DNA of 64,000 nt from Moniliella sp. 'wahieum'. Taxonomy: Eukaryota; Basidiomycota; Moniliellomycetes; Moniliellales; Moniliellaceae. Within the stretch, counting starts at the first letter, position 1. Every line of letters starts with the position of its first letter. A program made the position numbers and the translations under genes. The stretch is from assembly GCA_003971905.1 (NCBI GenBank), contig RSEE01000010.1, positions 806,001 to 870,000 of the forward strand, read 5' to 3'. Positions 24,940-36,355 of this stretch are shown here, one piece after another. A model generated the notes under the pieces. That model was not told the DNA's origin and ran no database searches. It saw nothing but the letters and a program-made list of their open reading frames with translations.

Positions 24940-26487
24940 ATGCGCGCTTTCCTCTCTCTCCCACTCCTGGCCGGGGCCGTTCTATCGGCCCTAGGCGCAG
25001 ATGCATCTTTTTCCAAGCGAGGGTGTCTCGAGCAAATCGTCACAATCTGTTTGGCAAACGGGATGACTACCCAGCGCCGTTGCAAGACCCTTTCTACCAT
25101 CGTCCTGATAATTTGAGCCATTACCGTCCCGGAGATGTTATCCGCTCCCGCAAGATCACCCCCACCATGAAAGGCCTTGAAGGCGCCGTCGGAGACACGT
25201 ACCAGATCTTCTACCGCACCACCAATGCCGAAGGCCATGCGTCTTCGACGGTCACCACTGTTATTCGACCCAAGCAGGGCGGGCCTCCCAAGATGCTCTC
25301 CTACCATCTCTGGGAAGATGCTGTCCAGCGTGACTGCTCTCCCTCCTACACCATCCTCAAGGGTAACGATTCGCCCAACGTGATGGTTGTCGGTATGTCT
25401 CCCTCTCATTTTCCTCTTGATCTCTCTCTGATCATGCTGACGTTGGCCCTGGTGCGTTTGTGCAGGGGATGATGTGCCCATTTGGTTCCAGTTTTTGCTC
25501 AACAATGGGATCTCGGTGGTTGTGCCCGACTACGAAGGCCCCAAATCCGCTCTATTTGCCGGATTTACAGCGGGCTATGCCATTCTTGACTCGGCCCGGG
25601 CTGTACGCAACTTCCTCAACTGGCCAGCCAATGCAGAGGTGGCCATGACGGGCTATTCAGAGGGCGCTCACGTCACTGCATGGGCCGCCAACTTGGCCCC
25701 CTCGTATGCTTCCGACGTGAACATTGTTGGTGTCACCCATGGCGGCACCCCGATTGACATGGAGTTGACCCTGCGCCACTTTGACAACACCTCCTTTCTG
25801 GTTTCACCATTGGTGGCCTTCACGGCATGATGGTTTCGTACAAGAAGTTCAAGAAGGCCATTCACCGTGTGGCTCAACCTGAAGTTCTTACCGATCTCGC
25901 CGCCATCATCAAGCCGCCCACCTGCCATTCCGTCCTCCGCGGTCCCCTTTACGCCAACAAACCTTACATGGAGATGCTCAACATCCCAGGCAACCAGTCG
26001 GTGTACGATTGGGGTCCCGTTCGCCACATTCTCGACCGCGAAACGCTGTGGAACAACAAGTCTTCGGTTGGTGTTGGCTACCCCACCTTCCCTCGCATGA
26101 TTTACCATGGTGACCACGATGATGTGATCAGCTTTGAGGCGGTCAAGGCCTATGTCGAACAGCAGTGTGCTCATGGAGCCAACATTCAATTTAACGTATA
26201 CGAGGCCAACGCCCACACTGCGCCCCAGCTTGTCATTGGCGGCGACCTAAACGCCATGCGCTTTGTCTTGGAGGTTTTCCAGATCAACGGCCACAAATTC
26301 CAAAAGGGCACCTGTGGCTTCCCCACCGTCTCTTCTCAACTATGGCACTTGGGCCATCACCGCCATCTTGGGAGGTGACATTAATGAGGCCTTCGACGAC
26401 ATTTCCGACCAAATCTCAGCTTTCCGTACCATTGGGTTTGGTCCCCATGTCAACCAGACCAACCATGTGTACGATTACGTCGAGTAG
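24940..26487 (+). CDS. secreted lipase (LIP/secretory lipase family)
   Basis: A secreted triacylglycerol lipase of the fungal LIP type (secretory lipase family). ATG 24940 starts a clear signal peptide, MRAFLSLPLLAGAVLSALGA, followed by a KR site that could be a Kex2 cleavage site. The mature part has PGDVIRSRKI, TVIRPKQGGPPKMLSYH, PDYEGPKSAL, the nucleophile motif GYSEGA (about 25650), RMIYHGDHDDVISF with the likely catalytic Asp, and ANAHTAPQ with the likely His. An intron at 25393-25465 splits the Gly codon of GDDVPIW. Frame changes occur near 25020, 25805 and 26335. Stop TAG at 26485-26487. Such lipases suit a lipid-using or host-associated yeast, which is inference. Confidence 0.88.
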
Positions 26488-27274
26488 GGCAAACAAATTT
26501 CTCTGCCTGTTTCTCTTCTCTTTTGTTTTTCTCTCGATCACATCGAAAGAGAGAGCTCGTACTTGTTTTTGTTTTGCTCCCCGACTATCCCTTTTAATGT
26601 GGTTTATGTATGGAGCCCTGGTGGCTCTTAAACCTCCAGGATCCAATACCATAAAGTGTGACATGTGTTTTCCGTTTAGTATTGTGTACGGTTCTCCCCC
26701 TCTACTCTGTGCGCCCTTAGGAAAATATAGATGGGGGTTATTAGGCAATACGTGCACCAGTCGCGACAACGCTGTGACGATACCATCAGATTATACGCTC
26801 TGACCCATTCTCCCGGCGTTACCAACACTGTAGTGGAGCGGAGTACGCCCTTCATATTGATGCGTGGCGCGAGGGCTTCACTAGTCACTCCTCGTTTCCA
26901 TGAAGAGCTGTCGGACATCAAGAAGATGCGAAAACCTTTCTGTACTTATCGGCGGGATCGATCATGAAAAACCTTGGGGCGTCACGTTCCCTGGCCGCTT
27001 GATGAATCCCCGGGATCGCGTATGTGAGGCCTCTGCTCGTACACAAGTGGCAATGCGCTACCGGGGCTTGCACTCGCCGTGAACGTCCCGAGCGGTGAAC
27101 GGGGCCAGTACCATCGCGTGGCTATATTTTGTTCCAAATACCGGTAGTTTGAATAGACTCAAAAAGTGAAAGCAAGTGGCACGTGAACTTACGTACGCGG
27201 CCTATACTGCGTTGGGAGCGGAGCCACGAGCATCGCGTTGGCATTATGGGGGCAGCAACACCCAAAACACAACC
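26488..27274. other. intergenic, no gene seen
   Basis: About 790 bases between the lipase and an unknown gene. T/C-rich just after the lipase stop, as expected of a 3' untranslated region; otherwise featureless. Confidence 0.5.
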
Positions 27275-28208
27275 ATGGTCGCAGGCGAGGCGCCATCGCC
27301 CATGGCTGGTGCCAGTCCCGCATCGCCCAAGGCATCGCCGGCAGCCCACGCGTCTCCGCACTTGCCCGCATCCGGACGAACACCCGCCACCGCTCCGACG
27401 CCCCCCGCCCTCGCCCCCCTGAACTCCACTAACACCCCTCCTCCTGCCGGCCCGGGCGCCCCTGGTGGAGGGTGGGACAGCAGATCTCGCCCCCACGGCC
27501 GCTGTTGCGGCCGCTTCTCTTCCCCCATATCCAACAGGGCTTCTGCCGCTGGCGCCAAATGCGCCGTCCGAAGGATTGAGCCAGGTGTTTCAGCTGGTGC
27601 TGCAGCAGCTTCTGCCCGCAGTTCAAGCCACCTCCAACTCGCTCTTTGACGCGCTTGCTGTACCGGCAGAGACAGAGTCTGAAGCGCTCATGGCTCCTAC
27701 CCCACCCCTCCCGGATGCAGCAGCGTCCAATGCAGTGCAACTGCACACCTTCCTCTCTTCGCTCTTACAGCTTCTGTTGGAACATGGTCTCGCTGGTTTG
27801 CCCACCGTTTCCTTTCCCCCCCCTCGGCCGATCCTGAGATCATGCAGATGACCCTCTGCCCTCTGCCTCGCTCCCTCAAGACCTTCCAAGCGCTACGCAA
27901 CAGTACGCCGCTCGAGCCAAGCGCGAATTTGACAAGACGCAACGGTTGCGGGATGCGAGCGAGATTGTACGGGACGTGTTGGTTGGAGCACGGCTCGCCA
28001 TGGCCGGGGCAGAGCGGGCGAAGAGTCAGGGGATTCGTCGGAACAGAACGCAGGGCTTCAGGCCGATCGAGAGGGCCCTGTTCCGAAACGACCACGAGGA
28101 AGTTCGCCCGCCCCCGACGCTGGTAACTCCGCCTCGGCCCGGGGCACGGCCGCCACGTCGACCCCGGCGTCAGGCGTTCAGATCACAAGGATGTCTCCTC
28201 CAACCTGA
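27275..28208 (+). CDS. hypothetical protein, Pro/Ala-rich head and helical C-terminal half
   Basis: Not recognised. ATG 27275 opens a Pro/Ser/Ala-rich head (VAGEAPSPMAGASPASPK). After a frame change near 27465 comes a leucine-rich helical stretch (LSQVFQLVLQQLLPAVQATS, then LHTFLSSLLQLLLEHGL). A charged helix follows: AKREFDKTQRLRDASEIVRD and AMAGAERAKSQGIRRNRTQG. The most protein-like end uses another shift and stops with TGA at 28206-28208. The gene converges with the endopolyphosphatase, 142 bases apart. Composition and codon third-base pattern support a real gene; the fold is probably helical or coiled. Boundaries are approximate. Confidence 0.5.
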
Positions 28209-28350
28209 GAGCAAAATGAGGGCACTGCGTTCCTACGACATTGGCCGTCCATGCATCGTATCGTACATGATTTGAGCAAGATGCAATTGAAGTAAGAATG
28301 CAGGACACACAGATAAAACAGGCATTATGATGATGAAAATGCACGACAGC

Positions 28351-30430
28351 TTACACGCGTTCGATCTTCACTCCCGATGTGGCATACAGACGAGACATGA
28401 AACGACCCCACAGGTACGGTTCCAAGTCCTCTGGTGCCGTGGGAAGAGCAACTGCCTCGTTGTTCGCGACATCGTTCGAGGGCGGAGGTAGGTCGACCAA
28501 ATAGTTTTTACGGCTGTTGCGCAGCCGGATGGATAGATCAAGATAAGCATCGAGCGTCAGCGAGACATACTCCCAATCCGTCTTGGATCGTAAGGGTTTC
28601 GGGAGGATAAGACTTTTAGAGTTCTTATTGGGAATGACATGATAGCGCGCCAGCTCCGCATCGAGCAAGTGCTTGGGAACAGGGATGGGACCGCCAACCC
28701 CAGATGTGGCACCATTCGAAGCAGCGGAAAGATATTCTTGCCACAGCACCTCGGGGGATATGTGGCATACTCCAATTGAAACTCGGGGGGTGGAGGGTCG
28801 GATGGGTTGGCCTCATACGCGCCGTTGGCCTCATCCAGATTGAGATGCCACTCGGAATAACCCAATGGAGAGAGGAAACGGTTCGTACGAACGGGAGATG
28901 CAGGGTGACGGTAGTACGCCTTCTTGGGATCTTCTTCTTCCTGGTCCCGGCCGCATTGTCTCTCCAACCAAAGATGGTTTGACCCACAGATGGTAAAGCC
29001 AGATCCGCTTCCTCCTGATTCTGATCCTCGTCCTCAAGAGAAAAGTCTGATGCATAGTCCTTGGCGCGATAGCGCGTTTCCGAACTCGTATTGTACGTCC
29101 AAACGCGCATAGTGGGGTACCAGTTGGGCAATAGCGAAGGAGACAGTGATGCCACACTGTAACGGTCCAACACGCCCTCTGTCACGTTCTCTGGGACACG
29201 AAGGATATTGTCGATCATGAGGGCAACAATATCCTTTGCTTGCACATCATAAGGGGACATCGGACGAACCATGTTCGGCGGGCGGTGGAGCAGACTCTCA
29301 TACGTGTCCAGCATGGCATCGTCTTCCTCCATCAACAGTTGCGCCTCTTCTTCGGGAGCGGACGGGGGTGGAGGGATGCCCTCTGTATGGAAGGTGAAAA
29401 GATCATAGTTTTGATGCCCATAGTGCTGTCCGACAATGGTATCTTGATAGCGAAGCACCAAGTTACTGTACCGTTGATAGCAGTCCTCAAAGTACCACGC
29501 CTTGTTAGGCGGAACATGGCCGATTAGATGTGCCTGCATCCCACGATTTCTAGTCCGACCCAGCTGGGCCTCGAGCCAGTCCTGGGAAGATAGCATGTCA
29601 GTATAGGGCCTAATGATTCAGGGGGGAAGTACAAACCAATTCGAGTCCGCCCGGGTCGCCCCGGCGCGAGTCACAGCCATCAACCATCTTGTTGGACTTG
29701 AACCAGTAGATGGTGTTGAGACTGAACACCGTCAACGTTGCCGGAATCACATCGCGGGCAAAGTACCCGCCAATGGAGCACACATGCGCTTCCGACTCGG
29801 GCAGCAAGCCAAACTGGGTCCACATGCGAGCGTACATGAACGTCACATCGTTTGGGCCGGGCCACATGATGTTGTGCGGGTAGATATCATTGTTTCCAAT
29901 GGCCGGCACGATGGGAACGCCAGGGAACGCCATCTTGAGCTGTTGGATACACCATCGGTTAAACTCAAAGATTTCGTCCCGCGTTCGAGGGTGGACAGGA
30001 CCCGTGTCGTGACGAACATTGTCGCCCGTCCAGATGATAAAGTCGAGCCCATCCTGGGAGCCAAACGACTTGGCGGCCCAAGCCAGTGCCTTCTCAACTA
30101 GCCAGGGAGGGGAGTCGCACTCGGTCCGTGGTGTGCCCCAGTACCCAGCACGGATCTCCGCCTCGGGATCGTCTAGCTCGTCGGCCATTAGCTGGCACGA
30201 AGACTCGACCGTTGCATTGTACGTGTAGAATTGGTCCGGGTGCATGTCAGTCACATGGAGGAAGCGTCCATGCAGGGGACGGGGATGGGGCGTCGCTGCT
30301 GCGCGTGCATCGCTCGTTGCTGGCGGGGCCTCTCCCTCGAAGAGCAAGGGCGACGCGCGGATCGCCGGGCACCGCCCAAGGCAAGAATGAGCGTCGTCGC
30401 TACAGCCGAAGCGGCGGCAAGGGCACGCAT
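28351..30430 (-). CDS. PPN1: endopolyphosphatase (PPN1-like)
   Basis: A vacuolar metallophosphatase that cuts long polyphosphate chains. From ATG 30430 a hydrophobic signal/anchor (ALAAASAVATTLILALGG) precedes RFLHVTDMHPDQFY, the first metal motif. The other metal-binding blocks are WTGDNVRHD, PAIGNNDIYPHN and LIGHVPPNKAWYFEDCYQRY. The C-terminal part has VRVWTYN-type and YLDLSIRLRNSRKNYLVDL segments and stops with TAA at 28351-28353. An intron at 29582-29636 joins LEL to DWLEAQLG. One shift near 30370 and another near 28740-28900 interrupt the frame. The first block and the arrangement of the rest agree with fungal PPN1 (also related to acid sphingomyelinase-like enzymes). Confidence 0.87.
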
Positions 30431-31391
30431 GCGTGCAAACTTGTGATGGCAAGGGTACAAAACCGAAGCAAATGGCAAGGTGGGATGGCGTCGTCGTCGT
30501 GGCAAGCGACGGAGAGATGGTGGTGGAGCCGCAGCAAGTGTTCTTGCCTCCAAAAATAGCGCACTGCAAGCTCGGCGGGCGGGCACGGGCTCCAGATCGG
30601 TCCGCAAGGGCAAATTAGGCTAAGTTCGATGACATCGATTGAGCGTCGAGGCTGAGCAGCGCTCAGGCTGAACGATGACGCGTGACGTTGATGTAAGGGG
30701 GGGGGTTCGGTGCAACACTATTTTGCAATTGCAAGCGGCGTGCTTAATCGTGTCTTATCTTTTCGCAGCACTAGTCGCATGCAGCGCCCCATCTCGCTGG
30801 AGAAGCTTCGAAGGGGCGTCGGCTCTGGTCGGCCTGACCTTATTCGCCCCCCAAGCACTCTTTTTATCTCCTCATCGACAAAACACCAAGGCCGCTGCGG
30901 TACATACAAGTCGTGTTTTGTTGCACGTTGATCAAGTTGATTAATGATTGAGCTCCTGATCGGCCTGATCGCGCGATAAAGTGTTTTGTGTGTGGTGCTA
31001 CCCCCTCCGAACCATCAGAAACGGAGACTCCTGAGGTCAGGCTTGAGGCCAGGCGTGAGATCGCTGCAATTCTTCACGCAATTAATATAGCGCGTTAGCT
31101 TCTGCGGGGTGGGCATGGCTTGGAGAAGTGGGCAACACAAACTGACGATCAGACCATTCAACTTGGGGTTTATTATATAGTGCGGGATCTGAGACCGCTC
31201 CTGCCCCCCTCTGTTAATTGCCCCTGGGCGCGCGTTGCCCCCCCCCCGCCCCATCGAAAGCGTGTGTGCATGTATATGCTTTGGGGAAGAAGAATACCCC
31301 ATCAACTCGAGTATACCTTCCAGGTGTCCACAGACGTCTCGATCGTTTGTAATAGTGGTAATTGATCCCTGGTGGCAATGTGCCAGGGGCA
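30431..31391. other. divergent intergenic region, PPN1 and RIB4
   Basis: About 960 bases that must hold the promoters of both flanking genes. Contains a G run near 30696, ATTAATGATTGA-like AT-rich tracts near 30940 and a C run near 31235. No gene supported. Confidence 0.5.
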
Positions 31392-31397
31392 TATAAG
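31392..31397 (+). promoter_or_regulatory. TATA box of RIB4
   Basis: TATAAG about 85 bases upstream of the lumazine synthase ATG. Confidence 0.5.
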
Positions 31398-31480
31398 AGA
31401 GAGAGGCCAACTAAATACAATGAAGAAAAGATCACATCTAAGTGCACTCACCCACTTAGTGCTTTTACACCTCCATCGCC

Positions 31481-32341
31481 ATGGCCACCCTCGACTTTTG
31501 GAAGTACCGAAAGCCTGCCTCTGCCCCATCCGTTTTCCCTGGTGCCAAGGATCTGCGCATCGGGATTGTGCACGCCCGATGGAACGCTGAGGTCATTGAC
31601 GCGTTACTCAATTCGACACTGGAAACAATCACAAAAGCCGGGGTCAAACCGGAAAACGTTGTGATTGAGAGTGTCCCTGGCAGCTGGGAGCTGCCTTTCG
31701 GGGTAATGAGGTGAGCTTACTATTTCATCAGTTCAAAGCTCTCTTCTGTCATCGTTTACTAACTAATAACTTCACGCGTTTTGTCAGCATCATCTCAGCA
31801 GCTGAGATTGAGGCTTGCGGCCAGAATCCTAATTCATTGCAAGACAATGAGGACACGGAAAGGGGTGCTGGCTGTTCTAACAGCGAAGCTGAAGCTGAAG
31901 CGCAAGAGGACCAAAGTGGTGCGCCTTTGCCAGACGGTGGGAAAAAGACACCCCTGGACGCCGTGATTGGGATTGGCGTATTGATTAAAGGCCATACCAT
32001 GCACTTCGAGTACATTGCCGAATCATGTTCCAATGGACTAATGCGGATCAGTATTGACACGAAAACGCCCGTCATCCATGGATTGCTTTGCTGCCTGACC
32101 GAGGACCAGGCTCTGGAACGAGCCGGGATTGGAAGAGGCGAATTTCAAGGGCACAATCATGGAGTGGACTGGGCGAATGCAGCTCTCGAGTACGTTTGTC
32201 CTTCCGTGAGAGTGACCATCGCGCTTTTCTCCTGCTTTACAGGGGCCAGGAGGGCTAACTCGGTTGTTTGCATGCTCTTTTAGGCTCGGGCTCAAAAACA
32301 AGAATGGCTACCTCAAGGGCAAGTTCCGCGTGCTGGAGTAG
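31481..32341 (+). CDS. RIB4: 6,7-dimethyl-8-ribityllumazine synthase
   Basis: Catalyses the penultimate step of riboflavin synthesis, joining 5-amino-6-ribitylaminouracil with dihydroxybutanone phosphate. Exon 1 (31481-31710) has LRIGIVHARWNAEVIDALL and VPGSWELPFG. Intron 1 is 31711-31787 with a strong ACTAACTAAT branch site. Exon 2 (31788-32189) has DAVIGIGVLIKGHTMHFEYI, with the active-site His, and GIGRGEFQGHNHGVDWANA. Intron 2 is 32190-32283; exon 3 ends NGYLKGKFRVLE and TAG. Between strands, exon 2 carries an acidic low-complexity insert of about 40 residues (NSEAEAEAQEDQSGAPLPDG). No frameshift at all, unlike most neighbours. Confidence 0.95.
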
Positions 32342-34116
32342 CGTTTCCCTTCGCTGGTTTTGGACTGCTAATGAGGGTAATGCGTATACACCAAAATGTA
32401 TTCGGATTGACCGATGCCCCAACATCATTCGCATTCTCCACAGTTCTTCTGGAATGATAACTGTTGAGGGGATGCATCATGCGTTCACATCCGCACTTGT
32501 ATACCGTGTTGACCAGGCAGATGTATGGTGTAACAAACCCCTTTTCTCATCTCGACCATGTGTATATATCAAAATTGAAAGCTGGCATATATCGTACCCT
32601 TTACACAGTAGGAGCGATGAGAGATGCGCGGCTCAACTCCCGGGATCACGGTCTCCACAACAGGGAACCAGAATGCCATTGTTATCGAGAGGAAATATGC
32701 GCTTACAGAGATCGGAGAGATACCTCGATGTTCATGTACAAGTGGTAAGCAAAACCAAGATGCATTAACAAGCTGATAACAAATGGGCTTCCTCATCCTG
32801 CCGCCAAATCATATGCATACCATTGCATATATATAGTTGGCGTTTGTGCAAAATAACACCTGTTCGAGATGCATCATGTGTCATTTGGAGACACTGGATG
32901 CGAGGGAATTTGAGATCGATGGTGGTGAGAGTGACGGGTCACAGACACATTTCCACCGGATGTGGGTATGGCCCTGTTCTACATCTTCCTTGGCCCCCTT
33001 CTGTGTCTCTTTCCCCTCATCGATCATCATGCATCACGCGTGGTTTACCGTGTGATTAATGATTGCTCCTCCTCCTCCTCTGGTATATAAGGCACCATTC
33101 CATGCAGCCTGAATGAATACCATCGGCATCCAAAGCAATCCCCTTCCTACAGAGAGAGTCTCACCCAACTCTGACACTGATGATACACTCCCTGTCTGGC
33201 ACTTTTGTCTCCCCTGGACCCTCCCCTTCTGGATTCAAGAAGAGCCCCGTGCAGCCCCCGCCGTTCACGAAGTCTCGGTCCCCTACTCGCCCGGCATTTC
33301 TTTGAGTCCAGTTGAAAAGTTATTCACTTTCTCATCGGACGGCGAGGATTGCCTTGGAGGCGAGGGCGACGAGGTCGGCTTGGACCCCTTGAAGTTCTCG
33401 CCTCTCTGCAGGAGTGATTGATTGTCCTGTTTGGTTATGCGGATCCGGCATATATATCATGGACGAACATTCCCCCCCTCAACATTCACGATTCACACGT
33501 TTTCATCGCCGCGAACAATTCTCTGCGGACTCTTACACCACTCTCAAAACCGCATTGTTTATCCCCCCCGGCTATATCCACACTCAGCACACGAAAATCA
33601 TCTCATACCCCCGGGCTGCTTAGAACTTCCGTATTCATAACCCGCCTCCGTTATGGAGTAGAGACTACTTGTGCCAATGAGTATATACCTTCTCCATCCA
33701 TTTTTATTGTCTCCTGGAGCTTCTCTCATCTGTGCCACCTGGTGGCACATGTCTCCCTTCCGATAGATAATCGGTAACCGACGGTAACGCTGCTAAACGT
33801 CCCTTGGACATCAGTCTCTCTGGCGTCCTCTGCGCTCTTCGTTGCAGCATAGAGAAACTTGAGACTGGCGGATGCTTTCAACTGGGTGTGACATGTGACG
33901 TGTGACGTGGAGGTGTGAGATCCTGAGAGCAAGTTGCGCCAGGTTGCGCCACGCCGGGCTGACGTCAGCCGCGCTCCCTTGCCGCCAGCTCTTCGAGGTT
34001 GGGCAGCACCCGAGGAAGAGCTCCAAGTACGCTCCACAAAACCATCCCCGTCGCGTGCCGACGATCGTCTGCCTGCGCTTGCCTCAGTTGCTCCCCTGTC
34101 CTGGGCACTGTCGGCC
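32342..34116. other. intergenic between RIB4 and the KDEL receptor
   Basis: About 1.8 kb. Carries ATGCAT and GATCATC-type short repeats at 32870-33060, a TATA box at 33084 with a small open frame (separate entry), and TGACATG/TGACGTG units at about 33888-33908. Confidence 0.5.
33113..33421 (+). CDS. possible small protein, 102 residues
   Basis: An uninterrupted frame from ATG 33113 to TGA, 23 bases after a TATATAA at 33084-33090. The product has an aromatic patch (VWHFCLPWTLPFW) and an acidic C-terminal part (DGEDCLGGEGDEVG). No family recognised. The spacing from TATA to ATG is short for a fungal transcript, so the frame may start further in or be chance. Confidence 0.28.
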   Translation: MNTIGIQSNPLPTERVSPNSDTDDTLPVWHFCLPWTLPFWIQEEPRAAPAVHEVSVPYSPGISLSPVEKLFTFSSDGEDCLGGEGDEVGLDPLKFSPLCRSD

Positions 34117-34896
34117 ATGAACATCTTCCGAATTGCCGCCGATCTTTCCCACCTGGCCAGCATTGCGCTGCTGCTCTATGCGATCCACACCCGCCACACC
34201 ACACGCGGACTCAGCTTCAAGTCCCAGCTGTTGTACTTTATCGTCTTTGTCACTCGCTACCTCGACCTCTTCAGCACGTCGCCCTTTGGCTGGACGTTCA
34301 CCATCTACCTCGTCTGCATGAAGCTCTTCTTTATCGGGTCGTCCGCTGGCATCCTCTACCTGATCCAGGTCAAGTACCGGTACGGGCTGTCTGTACTCTA
34401 GCATAGCCTTACTGACCTGACAACGTCTTTGGTTTTTGGCGTCCTCAGGCAAACCCACAACCCTTCTCTTGACAGCTTGCCACTATCATATCTCATTGGA
34501 CCTGCTGCCGTGCTGGCTCTGATCTTCCATCCGGAACTCACACCGACTTCGGTCCTTTGGTCCTTCTCAATCTTCCTCGAGGCTGTCGCCATCCTGCCCC
34601 AGCTCTTCTTGTTGCAGCGCACGGGCGAGGCCGAGACAATCACCACACACTACATCTTTGCTCTGGGTGCTTACAGGGCGCTGTACTTGCTCAACTGGCT
34701 TTACATTCTCATCTTCCATGGCACAGCCGACTTTAATACCTACGGCTTCATCGCCGGCCTGGTTCAGACTGCCCTCTACGCCGACTTTTCCACAGTATGT
34801 GTCCATCCCCTGCCCCCCTTGCCGGTCTCTGACTGTGTCTCGCTAGTCTACTTTACCAAGGTGCTGCAGGGCCAAAAGTTCGAGTTGCCTGCGTGA
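34117..34896 (+). CDS. ERD2: ER lumen protein-retaining receptor (KDEL/HDEL receptor)
   Basis: A seven-helix Golgi/ER receptor that retrieves HDEL/KDEL proteins. Exon 1 (34117-34379) reads MNIFRIAADLSHLASIALLL, GLSFKSQLLYFIVFVTRYLD and YLVCMKLFFI. Intron 1 is 34380-34448. Exon 2 has RQTHNPSLDSLP (family R/D core), RTGEAETITTHYIFALGAYR and LYLLNWLYILIF. Intron 2 runs from GTATGT at 34796 to TAG at 34846. Exon 3 ends YFTKVLQGQKFELPA and TGA. The splice phases agree only if one T is restored to the run at 34786-34789, turning the junction into the family-type DFFxIYFTKVL. Length and every block match ERD2. Confidence 0.94.
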
Positions 34897-35684
34897 AGTG
34901 GACACGAACTCGTACCGGCACCCCGCCTGCCGTTCCGTATCGCAGTGCCAAGTGGCCCCGCCCTTACCAACATCTGCCTTGTGCGGCGAGGCTGTTCTCG
35001 TTGTGTATGGATTGTTCTGTTGCTTCATAACAAAAATGCCTTTATCCGCTCGTCCCAGCCCAGGTCCGCCTTGGGGCGCTACTGTTGCGGGGATTCGAGA
35101 CGCGCTTTCAGCGAGCCGAACTCCCCAATACTTGGTATTTCTGAGGGGGGCACGGGTAGTGTGGCTCCCAATGGCTCCCCGTGCTCCTTCGACAGCGTTT
35201 GCAGTGTAGCACCAGAGGCGGGCAAGTTAAAAGATCAATGGAGGCTAGGTCAACTAGGTCAAGCGGGCACCAAGCTTCCACGCTGCGCCCGACTCAACCC
35301 GGCTGGCTCGCAGAATCAACCAACGCTAAATCGTCCAGGAATAGGAGGCGTTTCTAACGCACCTTGAGCCGGGCTGTGGCCTGTGGCCCCCGCCGTGCGT
35401 GCGATGAAAACGTTTCAAGGAACAGGAGACTGGCGCCATGCCGGCTCCTGGGCACCAGCCACGCAGCCGTCTGACCTACACCGGCGCCGTGCCGCGAGCG
35501 GCGTCCCACATCGACGCTGCCGCGGCCCTCCCGAGGGGGAGCGCACTGCCCCCGTGCGGCACTTTGGAATCTCACACACGCCGTGGGCAGGTGCGGTGCT
35601 GCGTCCAGCGGGCGCTGGCGGGAGCGCACCTCGTCGCCGACCCAGCACCCCCCCACCACCTCTCCTCCTTCCGCTGCGCTCGCC
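34897..35684. other. intergenic between ERD2 and YOP1
   Basis: About 790 bases, GC-rich toward YOP1. It contains the 3' flank of ERD2 and the YOP1 leader; no feature recognised. Confidence 0.45.
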
Positions 35685-36355
35685 ATGTCGTCGTTCCAGC
35701 TCCCCGCCCAGCTCCAGGGCCTGCGCAACGTCAATGTTCCTCCCCAGGTCAAGAGCGTGCACGCCAAGATCAACTACTACATTGCCCAGATCGACAAGGA
35801 GGTACGTGCTCCGTGCGCTGCAGCTGCAGCTCCCTCGGCCTCGTCCCCGCTGTGCCTGTCTCGATCTGCTTCTGACCCCGGCTCCGTCCCCAGTTGGCCC
35901 AGTACCCGCTCTCGTCAAGGCCGAGCAGCTGACCCATGTCCCCAAGGCAGGGGTACCATCGGTCTCTTTGTCATTGTGACCACCGCCATCTTCTTTAACA
36001 TTGCCGCCACCTTCCTGACCAACTTTGTTGGCGTGGCATGCCACCACCTCTCCCTCCGCGCCCTCGAGACGCCGGGCACTGACGACGACAAGCAGTGGTG
36101 CGTACTTGATCCCTTTATTGCTCATTGGTGCTCTAGCCACCATACTGACAGCGACGGGCAGGACCATGTACTGGGTCTCGTATGGCTTCCTCACCATCCT
36201 CGAGTCCTTCTCCCCCGTGTTGCTCTACTGGATCGTCCTACTATACCTTGAAGACTCTCTTCCTCCTCTGGCTGCAGCTGCCGCAGACGCAGGGTGCCAA
36301 GCTGCTCTACCTCAGGTCTACCCCCGTCTTTCTTCCTAAGAAGGTGGCGGCCTAA
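35685..36355 (+). CDS. YOP1: YOP1/DP1/HVA22-type ER membrane-shaping protein, frame broken
   Basis: A reticulon-like hairpin protein that curves tubular ER. ATG 35685 opens MSSFQLPAQLQGLRNVNVPP, then QVKSVHAKINYYIAQIDKE, and an intron at 35802-35893. Exon 2 gives LAQYP; one missing C in the run 35905-35907 is needed to continue ALVKAEQLTHVPKAG. Then GLFVIVTTAIFFNIAATFLT, LRALETPGTDDDKQW, a second intron (36098-36161), TMYWVSYGFLTILESF and SPVLLYWI. A shifted frame reads YTLKTLFLLWLQLPQTQGAK, KLLYLRSTPVF and LPKKVAA with TAA at 36353. The block order is that of YOP1 (TB2/DP1 family). At least four indels, at 35905, 35951-35965, 36035 and 36235. Confidence 0.88.
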
